Source of the DNA: Desulfovibrio aminophilus DSM 12254
GTDB lineage: Bacteria > Desulfobacterota > Desulfovibrionia > Desulfovibrionales > Desulfovibrionaceae
Assembly (NCBI RefSeq): GCF_000422565.1
Contig: NZ_AUMA01000016.1
Span: forward strand, 1-64,000
Direction of reading: 5' to 3'
Length of the DNA stretch: 64,000 nt
Every line of letters starts with the position of its first letter. Within the stretch, counting starts at the first letter, position 1. Shown here in pieces: positions 1 through 8,276 of this stretch. The notes under the pieces were generated by a model. The model was given only the letters and a program-made list of their open reading frames with translations, was not told where the DNA came from and made no database searches. Made by a program: the position numbers and the translations under genes.

Positions 1-327
1 GTGTTCGTCATCGAGGGCAAGGCCGTGAACACCTTCGACTCCCCCAAGGAGCACATCCGCGTGGAGGCGGCCCTCTACGACGCGAACGGCAACGTCCTGG
101 GCAGCAAGCAGATGCTCTGCGGCAACACGCTCTCGCAGCTCCAGCTCCAGGTTCAGACCGAGGAGGAGATCAACACCGGCCTGACCTCCGAGGTGGGCGT
201 GCTCTCCAACAACACCTTCCTCAAGCCGGGCATGGACACGCCGTTCATGATCGTGTTCTTCAACCCGCCCAAGAACATCAAGGAGTTCGGGGTCAAGGTC
301 ATCGACGCCCGCGACCCGGCCCAATAG
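1..327 (+). CDS. DUF3426-type protein, C-terminal part (partial)
   Basis: Only the last 108 residues are visible. The first codon of the window happens to be GTG, but the gene almost certainly begins upstream, so this is a 5'-truncated entry. The fold reads as the beta-rich DUF3426 domain found at the C-terminus of MJ0042-type zinc-finger membrane proteins: an opening 'EGKAVNTF' strand, then 'VEAALYDANG', and a closing 'PFMIVFFNPP' strand. These proteins are common in deltaproteobacteria and have no assigned biochemical role. A terminator follows the stop codon. Family assignment is by pattern only. Confidence 0.6.
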   Translation: MFVIEGKAVNTFDSPKEHIRVEAALYDANGNVLGSKQMLCGNTLSQLQLQVQTEEEINTGLTSEVGVLSNNTFLKPGMDTPFMIVFFNPPKNIKEFGVKVIDARDPAQ

Positions 328-353
328 GCATTCCGTCCGATGAAAAGAAGAGC

Positions 354-392
354 CGGCCCGCCGGAAGTTCCGGCGGCCCGCCTGTTTTTTTT
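354..392 (+). terminator. Rho-independent terminator after the DUF3426 gene
   Basis: An interrupted GC-rich stem (arms 354-365 and 369-380, short loop) is followed by a run of eight T at 385-392. The convergent thioredoxin gene ends at 410, so the hairpin may serve both strands, but the T-run favours the plus strand. Confidence 0.75.
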
Positions 393-409
393 CATCGGAG
401 CCTTCAGGT

Positions 410-856
410 TCAGCGCACGCCGAGCTTGGCGAACGTGTCCCGGATGCTCTCCTTGTCCAGAAAGCCGACGTGGCGGCCCACCTCCCGCCCCCCGGCGTCG
501 TAGAATATCTGGGTGGGAATGCCCTGGACGCCAAAGCGAGCGCCCTGTTCAGGGTGTTTCCAGACGTCAATGAACAGCACGGCGGCCCGGCCCTCATACT
601 CCACCCTCAGCTCCTCGATGATCGGAGCCATCATCTTGCAGGGGATGCATTCCGTGGCCCCGACGTCCAGCATGGTGACCATGCCCGGCGCGGGGACCGT
701 CGGAACGCCGGCGGCCTGAACGGCGGATCGCGGCGGCGTCTGGGCCGAGGCCGGAGCCTCCGCCCGTTTCCCGAACGCGTATACCCCCACCAGCACCGCG
801 ACCAGGAGGACCGCGAAGGCCCCGCCCATGAGACCATTTCCCTTGCCCGTGTTCAC
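410..856 (-). CDS. Membrane-anchored thioredoxin-fold protein
   Basis: One N-terminal membrane helix (about residues 10-29) and an Ala/Pro-rich linker precede a thioredoxin domain with the active site 'CIPC' and the cis-proline in 'GIPTQIFYD'. The domain should therefore sit outside the cytoplasmic membrane and act as a thiol reductant or oxidoreductase. GTG at 856 is preferred because GGAG lies seven bases upstream; an in-frame ATG at 874 has no ribosome binding site. It is the last gene of the arsR-led operon, just downstream of a CcdA-like electron carrier that could reduce it. The substrate is unknown. Confidence 0.85.
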   Translation of the reverse strand: MNTGKGNGLMGGAFAVLLVAVLVGVYAFGKRAEAPASAQTPPRSAVQAAGVPTVPAPGMVTMLDVGATECIPCKMMAPIIEELRVEYEGRAAVLFIDVWKHPEQGARFGVQGIPTQIFYDAGGREVGRHVGFLDKESIRDTFAKLGVR

Positions 857-977
857 TGTGGCGCTCCCTTTCATGTTGGCGTCGTTGGAAAAATCATCAT
901 GTGGACGAGTGCCCGGGGTGCGTCATGGCATGACGGGGACCAGACCCCCCGAAAGCCTCCCGCGCACGTCCGACCCT

Positions 978-1694
978 CTATGTCTGAAAAAACGGCCGGA
1001 TCACGAAATAGATCCCCATGCCCGCCACCAGGGCCCCAGCCGCGCGGCGGAACCAGCGGCCGCCCTCCCGCATGGACGCGTTCTCCAGAAGCCTGCGCGT
1101 CGTGGCCGCGGAACTCCCGGCAAGGGCGATGGGCAGGCAGTGGCCGAGGCCGAAGAGCAGGATGAGCAGGACGCCGTCCGCGACTCGCCGCTGCACCGTG
1201 ATCACGGCCAGGATGGGGGCGATGAAACCGAAGGTGCAGGACCCCGAGAGCACGCCGTAGGCCAAGCCTAGGACGAGGGCTCCGAAGCGTCCGCGCAGTC
1301 GGAAGCGGCCCATGAGGCCGCCGCCGAGCCCACATCTGACGACTCCGAGCATGTCCAGGGCCACCCAGATGAGGATGCCGCCCACAAGGACGGTCCACCA
1401 CGGCCCCACGGCCCCGAGCATCCGGCCCAGCAAGGCGCAGACGAGCCCAACGGCCGCGATGGTCACAAACAGGCCGCAGGTGAACAGCACGGCGTATTGC
1501 GCGGCCTGACGGCCCCCGAGAAGGCGATCCTGGCCGCCCACGTAACCCACGATGAGCGGAATGGAGGCCAGGTGGCAGGGACTGAACAGGACGCTCGCCA
1601 CGCCCCAGAGGAAACAGCCCAGGGCGGCCCACAGCAGGCCGCCGCTCATCCAGCCGTTGACGGCCAGAAAGAAGTCCTGAAGCACGCCGCTCAC
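978..1694 (-). CDS. CcdA/DsbD-type transmembrane electron transporter
   Basis: This is a polytopic membrane protein of about 238 residues with six predicted helices. It carries the two conserved cysteines of the CcdA/DsbD-beta family, in 'SPCHLASIPL' near the N-terminus and 'SGSCTFGFIAP' near the middle. The family passes electrons from cytoplasmic thioredoxin to extracytoplasmic thioredoxin-like partners. It sits between a cytoplasmic mini-thioredoxin gene and a membrane-anchored thioredoxin gene, so both ends of the relay appear to be encoded beside it. The start is uncertain: GTG at 1694 is the longest reading, while GTG at 1685 has a better-placed GAGGTGA. Confidence 0.85.
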   Translation of the reverse strand: MSGVLQDFFLAVNGWMSGGLLWAALGCFLWGVASVLFSPCHLASIPLIVGYVGGQDRLLGGRQAAQYAVLFTCGLFVTIAAVGLVCALLGRMLGAVGPWWTVLVGGILIWVALDMLGVVRCGLGGGLMGRFRLRGRFGALVLGLAYGVLSGSCTFGFIAPILAVITVQRRVADGVLLILLFGLGHCLPIALAGSSAATTRRLLENASMREGGRWFRRAAGALVAGMGIYFVIRPFFQT

Positions 1695-1767
1695 CTCGCT
1701 AGGGAAGTATCCACGCCCCCGGCGTCAGGCCGTCCAGCAGGCACGCGCCCTCCCGGGCCGCATCCAG

Positions 1768-2001
1768 TCACTTTCCGATCCAGCCCAGAACCTCGTCACG
1801 GGAAGGCGCCCGGCCCGTCACCTTGACCACGCCGTCCACGACCACGGCCGGAGTGCTCATGACCCCGTAGCGCATCATCTGCTGGAAGTCGGTGATCTTC
1901 TCCACGTCGGCATCGATTCCGGCGGCGGCCACGGCCTCACGGACCACCTTTTCGGCCTCCGCGCATTTGGGACAACCCGGCCCCAGAACCTTGATCTCCA
2001 T
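1768..2001 (-). CDS. Small redox-active disulfide protein (mini-thioredoxin)
   Basis: A 77-residue thioredoxin/glutaredoxin-like protein with 'GCPKC' at residues 9-13 and the cis-proline in 'MSTPAVVVDG'. It has no signal peptide and should be cytoplasmic. Such 'redox-active disulfide protein 2' proteins are usually encoded with ArsR regulators and permeases, as here. A GGAGGG ribosome binding site precedes the ATG. The likely role is to reduce the CcdA-like protein or to act on thiol-bound metalloid; the choice between these is inference. Confidence 0.85.
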   Translation of the reverse strand: MEIKVLGPGCPKCAEAEKVVREAVAAAGIDADVEKITDFQQMMRYGVMSTPAVVVDGVVKVTGRAPSRDEVLGWIGK

Positions 2002-2023
2002 TTTTCCCTCCGATGTTCGCGCC

Positions 2024-2647
2024 TCAGCGCGCCTTGCGGGTTTCCGCGATCACGTCGACCAGCGGACGGCCGTCCGGGGTTTGGGCCAGGGGATTCACCC
2101 GCACCAGCCCTTCCCAGGCCTCCAGGGCCCCGTCGCGGTCCTTGAGATCGTGCAACAGCACCACGCCCTTGTTGAAACGGGCGTTGTCGTGCCCCGGGTC
2201 CAGGGCCACAGCCTTGTCGAAGGCCGTCACCGCATCCCGGAACCGGCCGAGATCGCGGTACATGATGCCCAGGTCGGTCCAGACGTCCGGGTTCCTGGGG
2301 TCCAGCTTCAGGGCGGCCTCGTAGGCGGGCGCGGCCTTGTTCGGCTGATGGGTGTCGAAGGCCAGGTTGCCCAGCTCGATCCAGGCCGCCAGGTCGTCCG
2401 GCTTGGCCGCGACCTGCCGCTCCAGGATCGTGATCCGGGCCCGCTCCGCCTCGTGGCTCTCGTCCTCGGCCCGGGCCGCCGGAGTCTGGGTCTGGGCCGT
2501 GGGCGCGCTCCCGGCCTTGTCCGCGCGGTAGGCGTCCACGAACACCGTCCCGGCGTAGAAGCCCACCAGCAGGGCTGCCAAAGCGGTGAGCAGCAGTTCC
2601 GGCCACCCGAACCGCTTGGCCTGTTTCGTCTGCGTCGGCTGTTTCAT
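2024..2647 (-). CDS. Membrane-anchored tetratricopeptide (TPR) protein
   Basis: A 207-residue protein with one N-terminal helix (about 16-36), a low-complexity linker, and about three TPR units covering residues 75-190 ('AWIELGNLAF', 'VWTDLGIMYRDLGRFRDAVTAF', 'GALEAWEGLV'). ATG at 2647 is preferred because GAGGAG lies seven bases upstream; the frame stays open further upstream but has no better start. The layout resembles the TPR part of CcmI/NrfG-like assembly factors, which fits its place among thiol-redox genes. No specific partner can be named. Confidence 0.8.
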   Translation of the reverse strand: MKQPTQTKQAKRFGWPELLLTALAALLVGFYAGTVFVDAYRADKAGSAPTAQTQTPAARAEDESHEAERARITILERQVAAKPDDLAAWIELGNLAFDTHQPNKAAPAYEAALKLDPRNPDVWTDLGIMYRDLGRFRDAVTAFDKAVALDPGHDNARFNKGVVLLHDLKDRDGALEAWEGLVRVNPLAQTPDGRPLVDVIAETRKAR

Positions 2648-2816
2648 CCTCATGCTCCTCGTCGATGTGCGGAAATGTGCGCGGAACAGACCGCGCCGCC
2701 CCGCCCAAGCAAAACCCGTACCCCAGAAAAAACACCATCTTTCCAGCGTGTTGGTCTGAATGACGGGGAGTTGTGCAAAACTTTTTCGTGCAGCATGCGC
2801 AAGTTCCCGCACATCC

Positions 2817-3902
2817 TCAGAGCACGAGGTTGAAGAGCCAGCCCACCAGCAGGACGCCACCGCCGACCACGCCCAGGAAGGCGGCGATGAGCCGGGGCTT
2901 GAGCACCTTGCGCAGGATGACCACCTCCGGCAGGGACAGGGCGATCACCGACATCATGAAGGCCAGCACCGTGCCCAGGGCCGCGCCCTTGCCCAGCAGG
3001 GCCTCCACCACGGGCACGATGCCCGCCGCGTTGGAATACATGGGGATGCCCACGGCCACGGCGGCCGGAACGCTCCACCAGGCGGCCTTGCCCATGATCC
3101 CGGCCATGAAGCCCTCGGGCACGTAGCCGTGGATGCCCGCGCCGACCGCGATGCCCGCCACCACGTAGATCCAGACCCGGCCCAGGATGTCGCGCACGGC
3201 CATGAGGCCGTAGGCCACCCGCTGGCGGAAGGTCTTCTCCTCCTCGGCGGGGCCCTCTCCGGCGCGGATCGTCCGCACCCAGTCCTCCACGTGATTCTCC
3301 AGCCCGAGCCTGCCGATGACCCAGCCCGCGACCACGGCCACGGCCAGGCCCGTGCCCATGTACAGGGCGGCCACCTTCCAGCCCAGCAGGCCGTAAAGCA
3401 GGACCACCGCGATCTCGTTGATCATGGGCGCGGAGATGAGGAAGGAGAAGGTCACGCCCAGGGGCACCCCGGCGGTGACGAAGCCGATGAACAGCGGCAC
3501 GGCCGAGCAGGAGCAAAAGGGGGTGACGATGCCCAGACAGGCTGCCAGGACGTTGCCCACGGACTCTCGCCGCCCGGCCAAAAGCTTGCGGGTGCGTTCC
3601 GGGGTGAAGAAGGAGCGGACGATGCCCACGCCGAAGACCACCAGGGTCAGCAACAGGAGCACCTTGGGCGTGTCGTAGAGGAAGAACTCCACGGACGAGA
3701 AGAGACGCGTCCCCGGCTCCACTCCGGGTATCCGGGACGTGAGCCAGGAGGCCGCCCCCTGCAGGTTGCGGTAGACCAGGAACCAGAGCGCCAGCGCCGC
3801 CAGGCCCAGCAGCCATTCGACCGGGCTCAGGCCGCTCCTGTCCGCCTTCTTCGTCATCTTGGAGCCCGCGCAGCAGGCCCCGCTCATGGGCAGATCCTTC
3901 AT
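2817..3902 (-). CDS. ArsP/DUF318-type permease with CSCS motif
   Basis: A 361-residue membrane protein of the UPF0718/ArsP_1 permease family, with eight or more hydrophobic segments and the hallmark 'TPFCSCSAVPLF' (cysteines near 130 and 132). A 'CC' pair lies near the N-terminus (residues 10-11). Relatives export trivalent organoarsenicals or other soft-metal species. The gene starts eight bases after the arsR stop and has GAGGA before its ATG, so the two are probably co-transcribed. Whether the substrate is an arsenical, another metalloid or a metal cannot be read from sequence. Confidence 0.85.
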   Translation of the reverse strand: MKDLPMSGACCAGSKMTKKADRSGLSPVEWLLGLAALALWFLVYRNLQGAASWLTSRIPGVEPGTRLFSSVEFFLYDTPKVLLLLTLVVFGVGIVRSFFTPERTRKLLAGRRESVGNVLAACLGIVTPFCSCSAVPLFIGFVTAGVPLGVTFSFLISAPMINEIAVVLLYGLLGWKVAALYMGTGLAVAVVAGWVIGRLGLENHVEDWVRTIRAGEGPAEEEKTFRQRVAYGLMAVRDILGRVWIYVVAGIAVGAGIHGYVPEGFMAGIMGKAAWWSVPAAVAVGIPMYSNAAGIVPVVEALLGKGAALGTVLAFMMSVIALSLPEVVILRKVLKPRLIAAFLGVVGGGVLLVGWLFNLVL

Positions 3903-3910
3903 CGTCGTCC

Positions 3911-4228
3911 TCAGGCCAGTTGGGTGATGCGTTCCAGGGCGCCCTGGCGCAGGTGGGCGTCCACGCAGGAAATGAACCCCGGCACGCAGGCCAGGGCCAG
4001 CCGATAGAACACGTTCGCGCCTTCCTTGCGCGACTCCACCACCCCGGCCTCGCGCAGCACGGCCAGATGCTTGGACACCGTGGACACGTCCGCGCCCACC
4101 AGGGCGGTCAGGTCGCAGACGCATCGTTCGCCCTTGGCCAGGGCGTCCACCATGAGCAGCCGGGCCGGGTGGCCCAGGGCCTTGAACACGGCCGCGCGGG
4201 CCTCGTAGCGTTGCATTTCGTCAGGCAT
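3911..4228 (-). CDS. arsR: ArsR-family metalloregulator
   Basis: A 105-residue winged-helix repressor of the ArsR/SmtB family. The recognition helix region is 'ADVSTVSKHLAVLREAGVV'. The helix before it carries 'CVC' (Cys36, Cys38), the position that binds As(III)/Sb(III) in ArsR. Two more cysteines lie near 81 and 88. ATG at 4228 follows GAGGAG. It is first in the minus-strand operon that continues with the permease, and a palindrome lies 20 bases upstream. Derepression by a thiophilic metalloid is the expected mode and is inferred from the motif. Confidence 0.9.
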   Translation of the reverse strand: MPDEMQRYEARAAVFKALGHPARLLMVDALAKGERCVCDLTALVGADVSTVSKHLAVLREAGVVESRKEGANVFYRLALACVPGFISCVDAHLRQGALERITQLA

Positions 4229-4245
4229 GGGGCTCCTCGTTTGTC

Positions 4246-4269
4246 TATTTGGCAAAATAGCCAAAAATA
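4246..4269. promoter_or_regulatory. Candidate ArsR operator
   Basis: The inverted repeat TTTGGC-N6-GCCAAA (core 4248-4265) sits in an AT-rich patch directly upstream of arsR, flanked by further A/T symmetry. Position and form fit an autoregulatory ArsR-family operator. There is no experimental support here. Confidence 0.5.
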
Positions 4270-4351
4270 TCCCGTTGTCAAGGCCCGGGTTCTGGGGCAT
4301 GGTTTTTCCCGCGCATGCCCGCGCCCCAACGTCCCGCGCCCGAGGAACCCG

Positions 4352-5668
4352 ATGAAGACCAAGGAAATATTCCGCTGTTCGGCCTGCGGCGGCCAGTCCC
4401 CGCGCTGGCAGGGCCAATGCCCGTCCTGCGGGGAATGGAACACCCTCGCCGCGGTGGAGGTGGCCAAAAAGACCGGCCGCGCCGCCGGGCGTTCCGCCTC
4501 CGCCCCCCTGCTCCTGGAGGAGGTCGACGCGATCGACCTCACGGCCCGGGGCACGGGCTTCGCGGCCCTGGACGCCGTGCTCGGCAAGGGGCTCGTTCCC
4601 GGCGGGGCCGTGCTCCTGGGCGGCGAGCCGGGCATCGGCAAGTCCACCCTGCTGCTCCAACTGGCCGGACGACAGGCCGCCCTGGGCCGCAAGGCCGTCT
4701 ATCTCTCCGGCGAGGAGAGTCTGCCCCAGCTCAAGGCCCGCGCCGAGCGCCTGGGTCTGCTCGGCCCCGGCCTCCTGGCCCTCTCCTCCACCCGCACCGA
4801 GGACGCCCTGGCCGTGCTGGCCGACCCCGAGCCGCCGGATCTGCTCATCGTGGATTCGGTGCAGACCCTGGCCTCGCCCCAGGCCGACGGCATCCCCGGC
4901 AGCGTCTCCCAGGTCCGGGCCGTGTCCGGCGAACTGGTGGAGGCTGTGAAGAAGACCGGCGCGACCCTCGTGCTCGTGGGCCACGTGACCAAGGATGGCC
5001 AGATCGCCGGCCCCAAGCTTCTGGAGCACATGGTGGACACCGTGCTCTACCTGGAGGGCGACCGCCAGCTGGCCGCCCGGCTCCTGCGCGTGCTCAAGAA
5101 CCGCTTCGGCCCCAGCGACGAGCTGGTGGTCTTCACCATGCGCGAACAGGGCCTGGAGATCGTGGACGATCCCTCGACCTTCTTCCTCTCGGCCCGCGAC
5201 GCCTCCCTGCCCGGCACGGCGGTCGCCCTGGCCGTGGACGGCCAGCGGCCCTTCGCCGTGGAGCTCCAGGCCCTGGCGTCGAAAACCTACCTGGCCATTC
5301 CCCGGCGGGTGGCCCTGGGCTTCGACACGAACCGCCTGAACCTGCTCCTGGCCGTGGTCGAGCGGCGGCTGCGGCTCAATCTGGCCCAGTCCGACATCTA
5401 CGCCAAGACCGGCGCGGGCCTGGCCCTGCGCGACCCGGGCATGGACCTGGCCCTGGTGGCGGCGGTCCTCTCCTCGTTCTACGACCGGCCCCTGCCCGAG
5501 GCGGCCGTGTTCTGGGGCGAGGTGGACCTCAACGGCCAGGTGCGCCCGGCCCCGGGCCACGAGGTCCGGCTGCGCCAGGCCCAGCGCCTGGGCTATGAGC
5601 CCGTGCATCCCGGAGTCTGCAAGACCCTCGTGGACGTGCAGCGGAAGCTGTTCGGAAGAGGGGAGTAG
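4352..5668 (+). CDS. radA: DNA repair protein RadA
   Basis: A 438-residue protein with the full RadA layout: an N-terminal zinc finger (C9, C12, C23, C26), Walker A 'GEPGIGKST' at 91-99, the RadA signature 'KNRFG' at about 249-253, and a C-terminal Lon-protease-like domain. RadA drives branch migration during recombinational repair. The ATG at 4352 starts the zinc finger correctly, and GAGGAA lies just upstream. The frame is open far upstream (from about 3920), but that part only mirrors arsR on the other strand and is not coding. Confidence 0.95.
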   Translation: MKTKEIFRCSACGGQSPRWQGQCPSCGEWNTLAAVEVAKKTGRAAGRSASAPLLLEEVDAIDLTARGTGFAALDAVLGKGLVPGGAVLLGGEPGIGKSTLLLQLAGRQAALGRKAVYLSGEESLPQLKARAERLGLLGPGLLALSSTRTEDALAVLADPEPPDLLIVDSVQTLASPQADGIPGSVSQVRAVSGELVEAVKKTGATLVLVGHVTKDGQIAGPKLLEHMVDTVLYLEGDRQLAARLLRVLKNRFGPSDELVVFTMREQGLEIVDDPSTFFLSARDASLPGTAVALAVDGQRPFAVELQALASKTYLAIPRRVALGFDTNRLNLLLAVVERRLRLNLAQSDIYAKTGAGLALRDPGMDLALVAAVLSSFYDRPLPEAAVFWGEVDLNGQVRPAPGHEVRLRQAQRLGYEPVHPGVCKTLVDVQRKLFGRGE

Positions 5669-5701
5669 GAGGGATGCGGGGGCTCCGGCCCCGGCCCCCC
5701 G

Positions 5702-5722
5702 CCAGGGTCCGGCGGACCCTGG
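5702..5722. repeat. GC-rich intergenic hairpin
   Basis: A perfect 9-bp stem (CCAGGGTCC / GGACCCTGG) with a 3-base loop lies between radA and rsmG. It belongs with similar hairpins at 56166-56203, 58328-58374 and 62506-62521. There is no T-run, so it is probably not a terminator. Confidence 0.6.
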
Positions 5723-5729
5723 ACCCGGC

Positions 5730-6389
5730 ATGAAAAGAGAGAAGAAAGTGGGAATAGAAACCGAGGCGGTGCTGGAGGAGGCCGGGAAGCTGGGACTGGT
5801 CCTGGATGGGGACCAAGCCGGGAAGCTGGCGGCCTATCTGGAGTTGCTGGAAAAGTGGAACCGGCTCACCAACCTGGTGGGCCCCCGGGAATGGCGCGCC
5901 ATGTTCGCCACCCTGGTGGTGGACAGCATCCACCTGGCGGGATTCCTGGAAGGGCTGGCGCTGCCCGAGGCCCCGCGATGCCTGGACCTGGGCGCGGGCG
6001 CGGGCCTGCCTGGGATTCCGCTGCGAGTGTTGTGGGAACGGGGGGAGTACCATCTGGTGGAGGTGCGCGAGAAGCGCATCACCTTCCTGCGCCTCGCCCT
6101 GGGCACGCTCAAGCTGCCAGGAACCTTCGTGTTTGGAGGCAGGGCCGAGGACGCGGCCCAAAAGCTGGGTCCGGCCGACCTCGTGCTGAGCCGGGCCTTC
6201 ATGCCCTGGACCGAGCTCCTGCCCCTGGCCCGGCCCATGCTCGCCCCGGGCGGCCGGGTGGCGATCCTGGCCAACGAGCCCGCGCCGGAGCTGCCGGAGG
6301 CATGGCGGCTGGAAGCGGAGCGGGAGTACGACGTGGCCGGAAAATCGCGCTACTTCTGGTCCGTGCTCCCGGCCAGCAGCTCCATGTAG
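5730..6389 (+). CDS. rsmG: 16S rRNA (guanine-N7) methyltransferase RsmG
   Basis: A 219-residue class I methyltransferase with the RsmG pattern 'LLEKWNRLTNLVGPRE' and the SAM-binding loop 'DLGAGAGLPGIPL'. It methylates G527 of 16S rRNA in the small ribosomal subunit. ATG at 5730 is the annotated start; GTG at 5748 is an equally good choice because AGAGAGAAG precedes it. The last 40 bases overlap the convergent gene at 6350. Confidence 0.92.
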   Translation: MKREKKVGIETEAVLEEAGKLGLVLDGDQAGKLAAYLELLEKWNRLTNLVGPREWRAMFATLVVDSIHLAGFLEGLALPEAPRCLDLGAGAGLPGIPLRVLWERGEYHLVEVREKRITFLRLALGTLKLPGTFVFGGRAEDAAQKLGPADLVLSRAFMPWTELLPLARPMLAPGGRVAILANEPAPELPEAWRLEAEREYDVAGKSRYFWSVLPASSSM

Positions 6390-6571
6390 CCGTCACGGAA
6401 GATGAGCTTCGTGGCCAGGGCGTCCGCCTTCTCGGCCACGTCCATGAACTTCTCCAGGAACTCCAGGATGAGCAGGCGCTTGTCCTCGTCGCCGTTCTCG
6501 AACTCGAAGGCGAGGTCGCCGGAGTCCATGAAGGACTCGATCTTGTTCAGATACTCCAGGTCCAGCAGCAT
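6350..6571 (-). CDS. Conserved small acidic protein, function unknown
   Basis: A 73-residue acidic protein predicted to be mostly helical ('LEYLNKIESFMDSGDL', 'LLILEFLEKFMDVAEKADALA'). No motif is recognised. It starts 28 bases after the rlmH stop and probably belongs to the phosphoesterase-rlmH transcription unit. Its 3' end overlaps the end of rsmG on the opposite strand by 40 bases. The codon pattern and composition look coding. Confidence 0.65.
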   Translation of the reverse strand: MLLDLEYLNKIESFMDSGDLAFEFENGDEDKRLLILEFLEKFMDVAEKADALATKLIFRDGYMELLAGSTDQK

Positions 6572-6599
6572 GTTTCCTTCCTAGTCGTGATGATGGGGC

Positions 6600-7073
6600 C
6601 TAGTCGTGATGGTAGGGCAGGCCCCTGATGATGGTCGCCGCCCGGTAGACCTGCTCCAGGAGCACCACCCGGGCCAACTCGTGGGGCAGGGTCATGCGCC
6701 CCAGGCTCCAAAGGAAGCGGGCGCGGGCGCGCAGTTCGTCGGTCAGGCCGTAGGCCCCGCCCACCACGAAGCAGGGTTTCGAGTTCGGGTCTTCGGTCCA
6801 CTGTCGCAGCTTGCCCGCCAGTTCGCGGGAGGACAGCTCGCTCCCGCGCTCGTCCAGGCAGATCACGAAATCCTTGGGGCCCAGGGCGTCCAGCAAGGCC
6901 TTGGCCTCGCGGGCGCTCTTCTCCGCCGGGGGCAGCTTGCCCGGGGCGTCCTTGGCCACGGTCTCCTCCCAGGCCAGCAGGGGCTTGAGCCGGGTCAGGT
7001 AGTGGGCGGCCGCGTCGCGGAAAAAGGGCTCCTTGAGACGCCCCACCCAGAGAAAACGCGCGCCGACCGCCAC
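6600..7073 (-). CDS. rlmH: 23S rRNA pseudouridine-1915 N3-methyltransferase RlmH
   Basis: A 157-residue SPOUT-family methyltransferase that methylates pseudouridine 1915 of 23S rRNA in assembled ribosomes. The signature stretches are 'FVICLDERGSELSSRELA', 'FVVGGAYGL' (the knotted SAM site) and the C-terminal 'LPHELARVVLLEQVYRA'. The GTG start lies two bases after the stop of the phosphoesterase gene, which indicates coupled translation. Confidence 0.95.
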   Translation of the reverse strand: MAVGARFLWVGRLKEPFFRDAAAHYLTRLKPLLAWEETVAKDAPGKLPPAEKSAREAKALLDALGPKDFVICLDERGSELSSRELAGKLRQWTEDPNSKPCFVVGGAYGLTDELRARARFLWSLGRMTLPHELARVVLLEQVYRAATIIRGLPYHHD

Positions 7074-7075
7074 GC

Positions 7076-7735
7076 TCAGTCCACCGAAAGCAGCCGGGCC
7101 GAGAGGCGTCCGTCCTCGTAGTCCAGGCGGACGTAGCCGCCGTGGGCCAACATGCCGGGATTGAGGATCAGGGTCCGGCCGAGGCGGTCCTCGGCGCGGG
7201 ACTCGTGGATATGCCCGGTAAGGCAGACCTCGGGCTGGGCTCGCTCCAGAAAGCGGCGCACCGCCGGACTGCCCACCGACACGCCCGAGCCCAGGCGGTC
7301 GGCCTTGGTGTTCAGCGGCGGGGTATGGATCACGGCCACCACGCGCTCGAAGGCCCGGGCGCGCTCGAAGGTCTGGTCCAGCCAGGCCTCGAGCTGCTCC
7401 TCGCCGGCCTCGCTGGGCGTGCCGAAGGGCGTGGGGTTGGAGAAGCCGACCCCCATGAGGCCCAGGCCGGGCGCGAGTTCGCGCGTCTCCAGATGGATGT
7501 TGAGGCCCTCGGCCACGAGGTAGTCGTGGGCCGCGGCCGTGTCCATGTTGCCGATCTGGGCCAGGACGCTGGAATTCGCGGCCCGGACGGCCTCGATGAC
7601 GCGGCGAGCCTCGGCCGCGCCGCCCTTGTTGGTCATGTCGCCGGTGACGATGACGCCCCGGGCCTCCGACAGGCCCGGAATGCGGGGGAGAGCGCTCAGG
7701 TCTTCGTGAACGTCTCCGAAAGCGATCCAGTACAT
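7076..7735 (-). CDS. Metallophosphoesterase (calcineurin-like)
   Basis: A 219-residue protein with the metallophosphoesterase metal-binding motifs in order: 'GDVHED' near the N-terminus, 'VTGDMTNKGG', 'QIGNMD' (the GNHD position, with M for H), 'VIHTPP' and 'LTGHIHESR'. It should be a cytoplasmic phosphoesterase of unknown substrate, in the YfcE-like/ICC-type group. It leads the unit phosphoesterase, rlmH, 73-residue protein. The His-to-Met change in the GNxD motif is worth noting, but it is seen in some family members. Confidence 0.85.
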   Translation of the reverse strand: MYWIAFGDVHEDLSALPRIPGLSEARGVIVTGDMTNKGGAAEARRVIEAVRAANSSVLAQIGNMDTAAAHDYLVAEGLNIHLETRELAPGLGLMGVGFSNPTPFGTPSEAGEEQLEAWLDQTFERARAFERVVAVIHTPPLNTKADRLGSGVSVGSPAVRRFLERAQPEVCLTGHIHESRAEDRLGRTLILNPGMLAHGGYVRLDYEDGRLSARLLSVD

Positions 7736-7781
7736 GAAGCCCTCTCCTCGGCCCCGAGCCCTCGGAGGGGGCCCGGGAGCG

Positions 7782-8237
7782 CTACTCGATGGCGATGGTT
7801 CGGGTCGTGGTCTTTTCGGCCTTGGGCAGGCTCACGGTGAGCACGCCCTTGTCGAACTTGGCCTTGACCTTCTCCGATTTCACCTCGCGAGGCAAGGGCA
7901 CGGAGCGCACGAAACTGCCGTAGCTGCGCTCGATGCGGTGGTAGTTCTCCTTCTTCTCCTCGCCCTCGAACTTCTTCTCGCCCTTGATGAACAACACGTT
8001 GTTCTCCAGGGAGAGTTCCACGTCCTTGGCCTCCAGGCCGGGCAGCTCGGCCTTGACCGTGATCTCCTTCTCGTCCTCGCTCACGTCCACGGCCGGATAG
8101 GCCATGTCGCGCAGGGGCATACCCGGAAAGCCCTCGAAGGGCGATTTCCAGAAGTCCTCCATGAGGTCGAACAGGCTGGCCGGACGGCGGGTGGTCATGG
8201 AACGATCCCGCAACTCAGGAAGAAAACGCTTGAACAT
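7782..8237 (-). CDS. Small heat shock protein, Hsp20/alpha-crystallin family
   Basis: A 151-residue protein with a central alpha-crystallin domain (about residues 45-140): 'PAVDVSEDEKEITVKAELPGL', 'NNVLFIKGEKK', 'RSYGSFVRSVPLP' and 'KAKFDKGVLTVSLPK'. It acts as an ATP-independent holdase for unfolding proteins. AAGGAGGAGAG directly before the ATG is a very strong ribosome binding site. A candidate promoter lies at 8277-8304. Confidence 0.95.
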   Translation of the reverse strand: MFKRFLPELRDRSMTTRRPASLFDLMEDFWKSPFEGFPGMPLRDMAYPAVDVSEDEKEITVKAELPGLEAKDVELSLENNVLFIKGEKKFEGEEKKENYHRIERSYGSFVRSVPLPREVKSEKVKAKFDKGVLTVSLPKAEKTTTRTIAIE

Positions 8238-8276
8238 ATGCTCTCCTCCTTTTTGGGGGTATTTTGATGTGAGAGG

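Noticed and set aside
3920-4351. Upstream extension of the radA frame
   Set aside because: RadA starts with its zinc finger at 4352. The extension runs through arsR on the other strand and has no start context.
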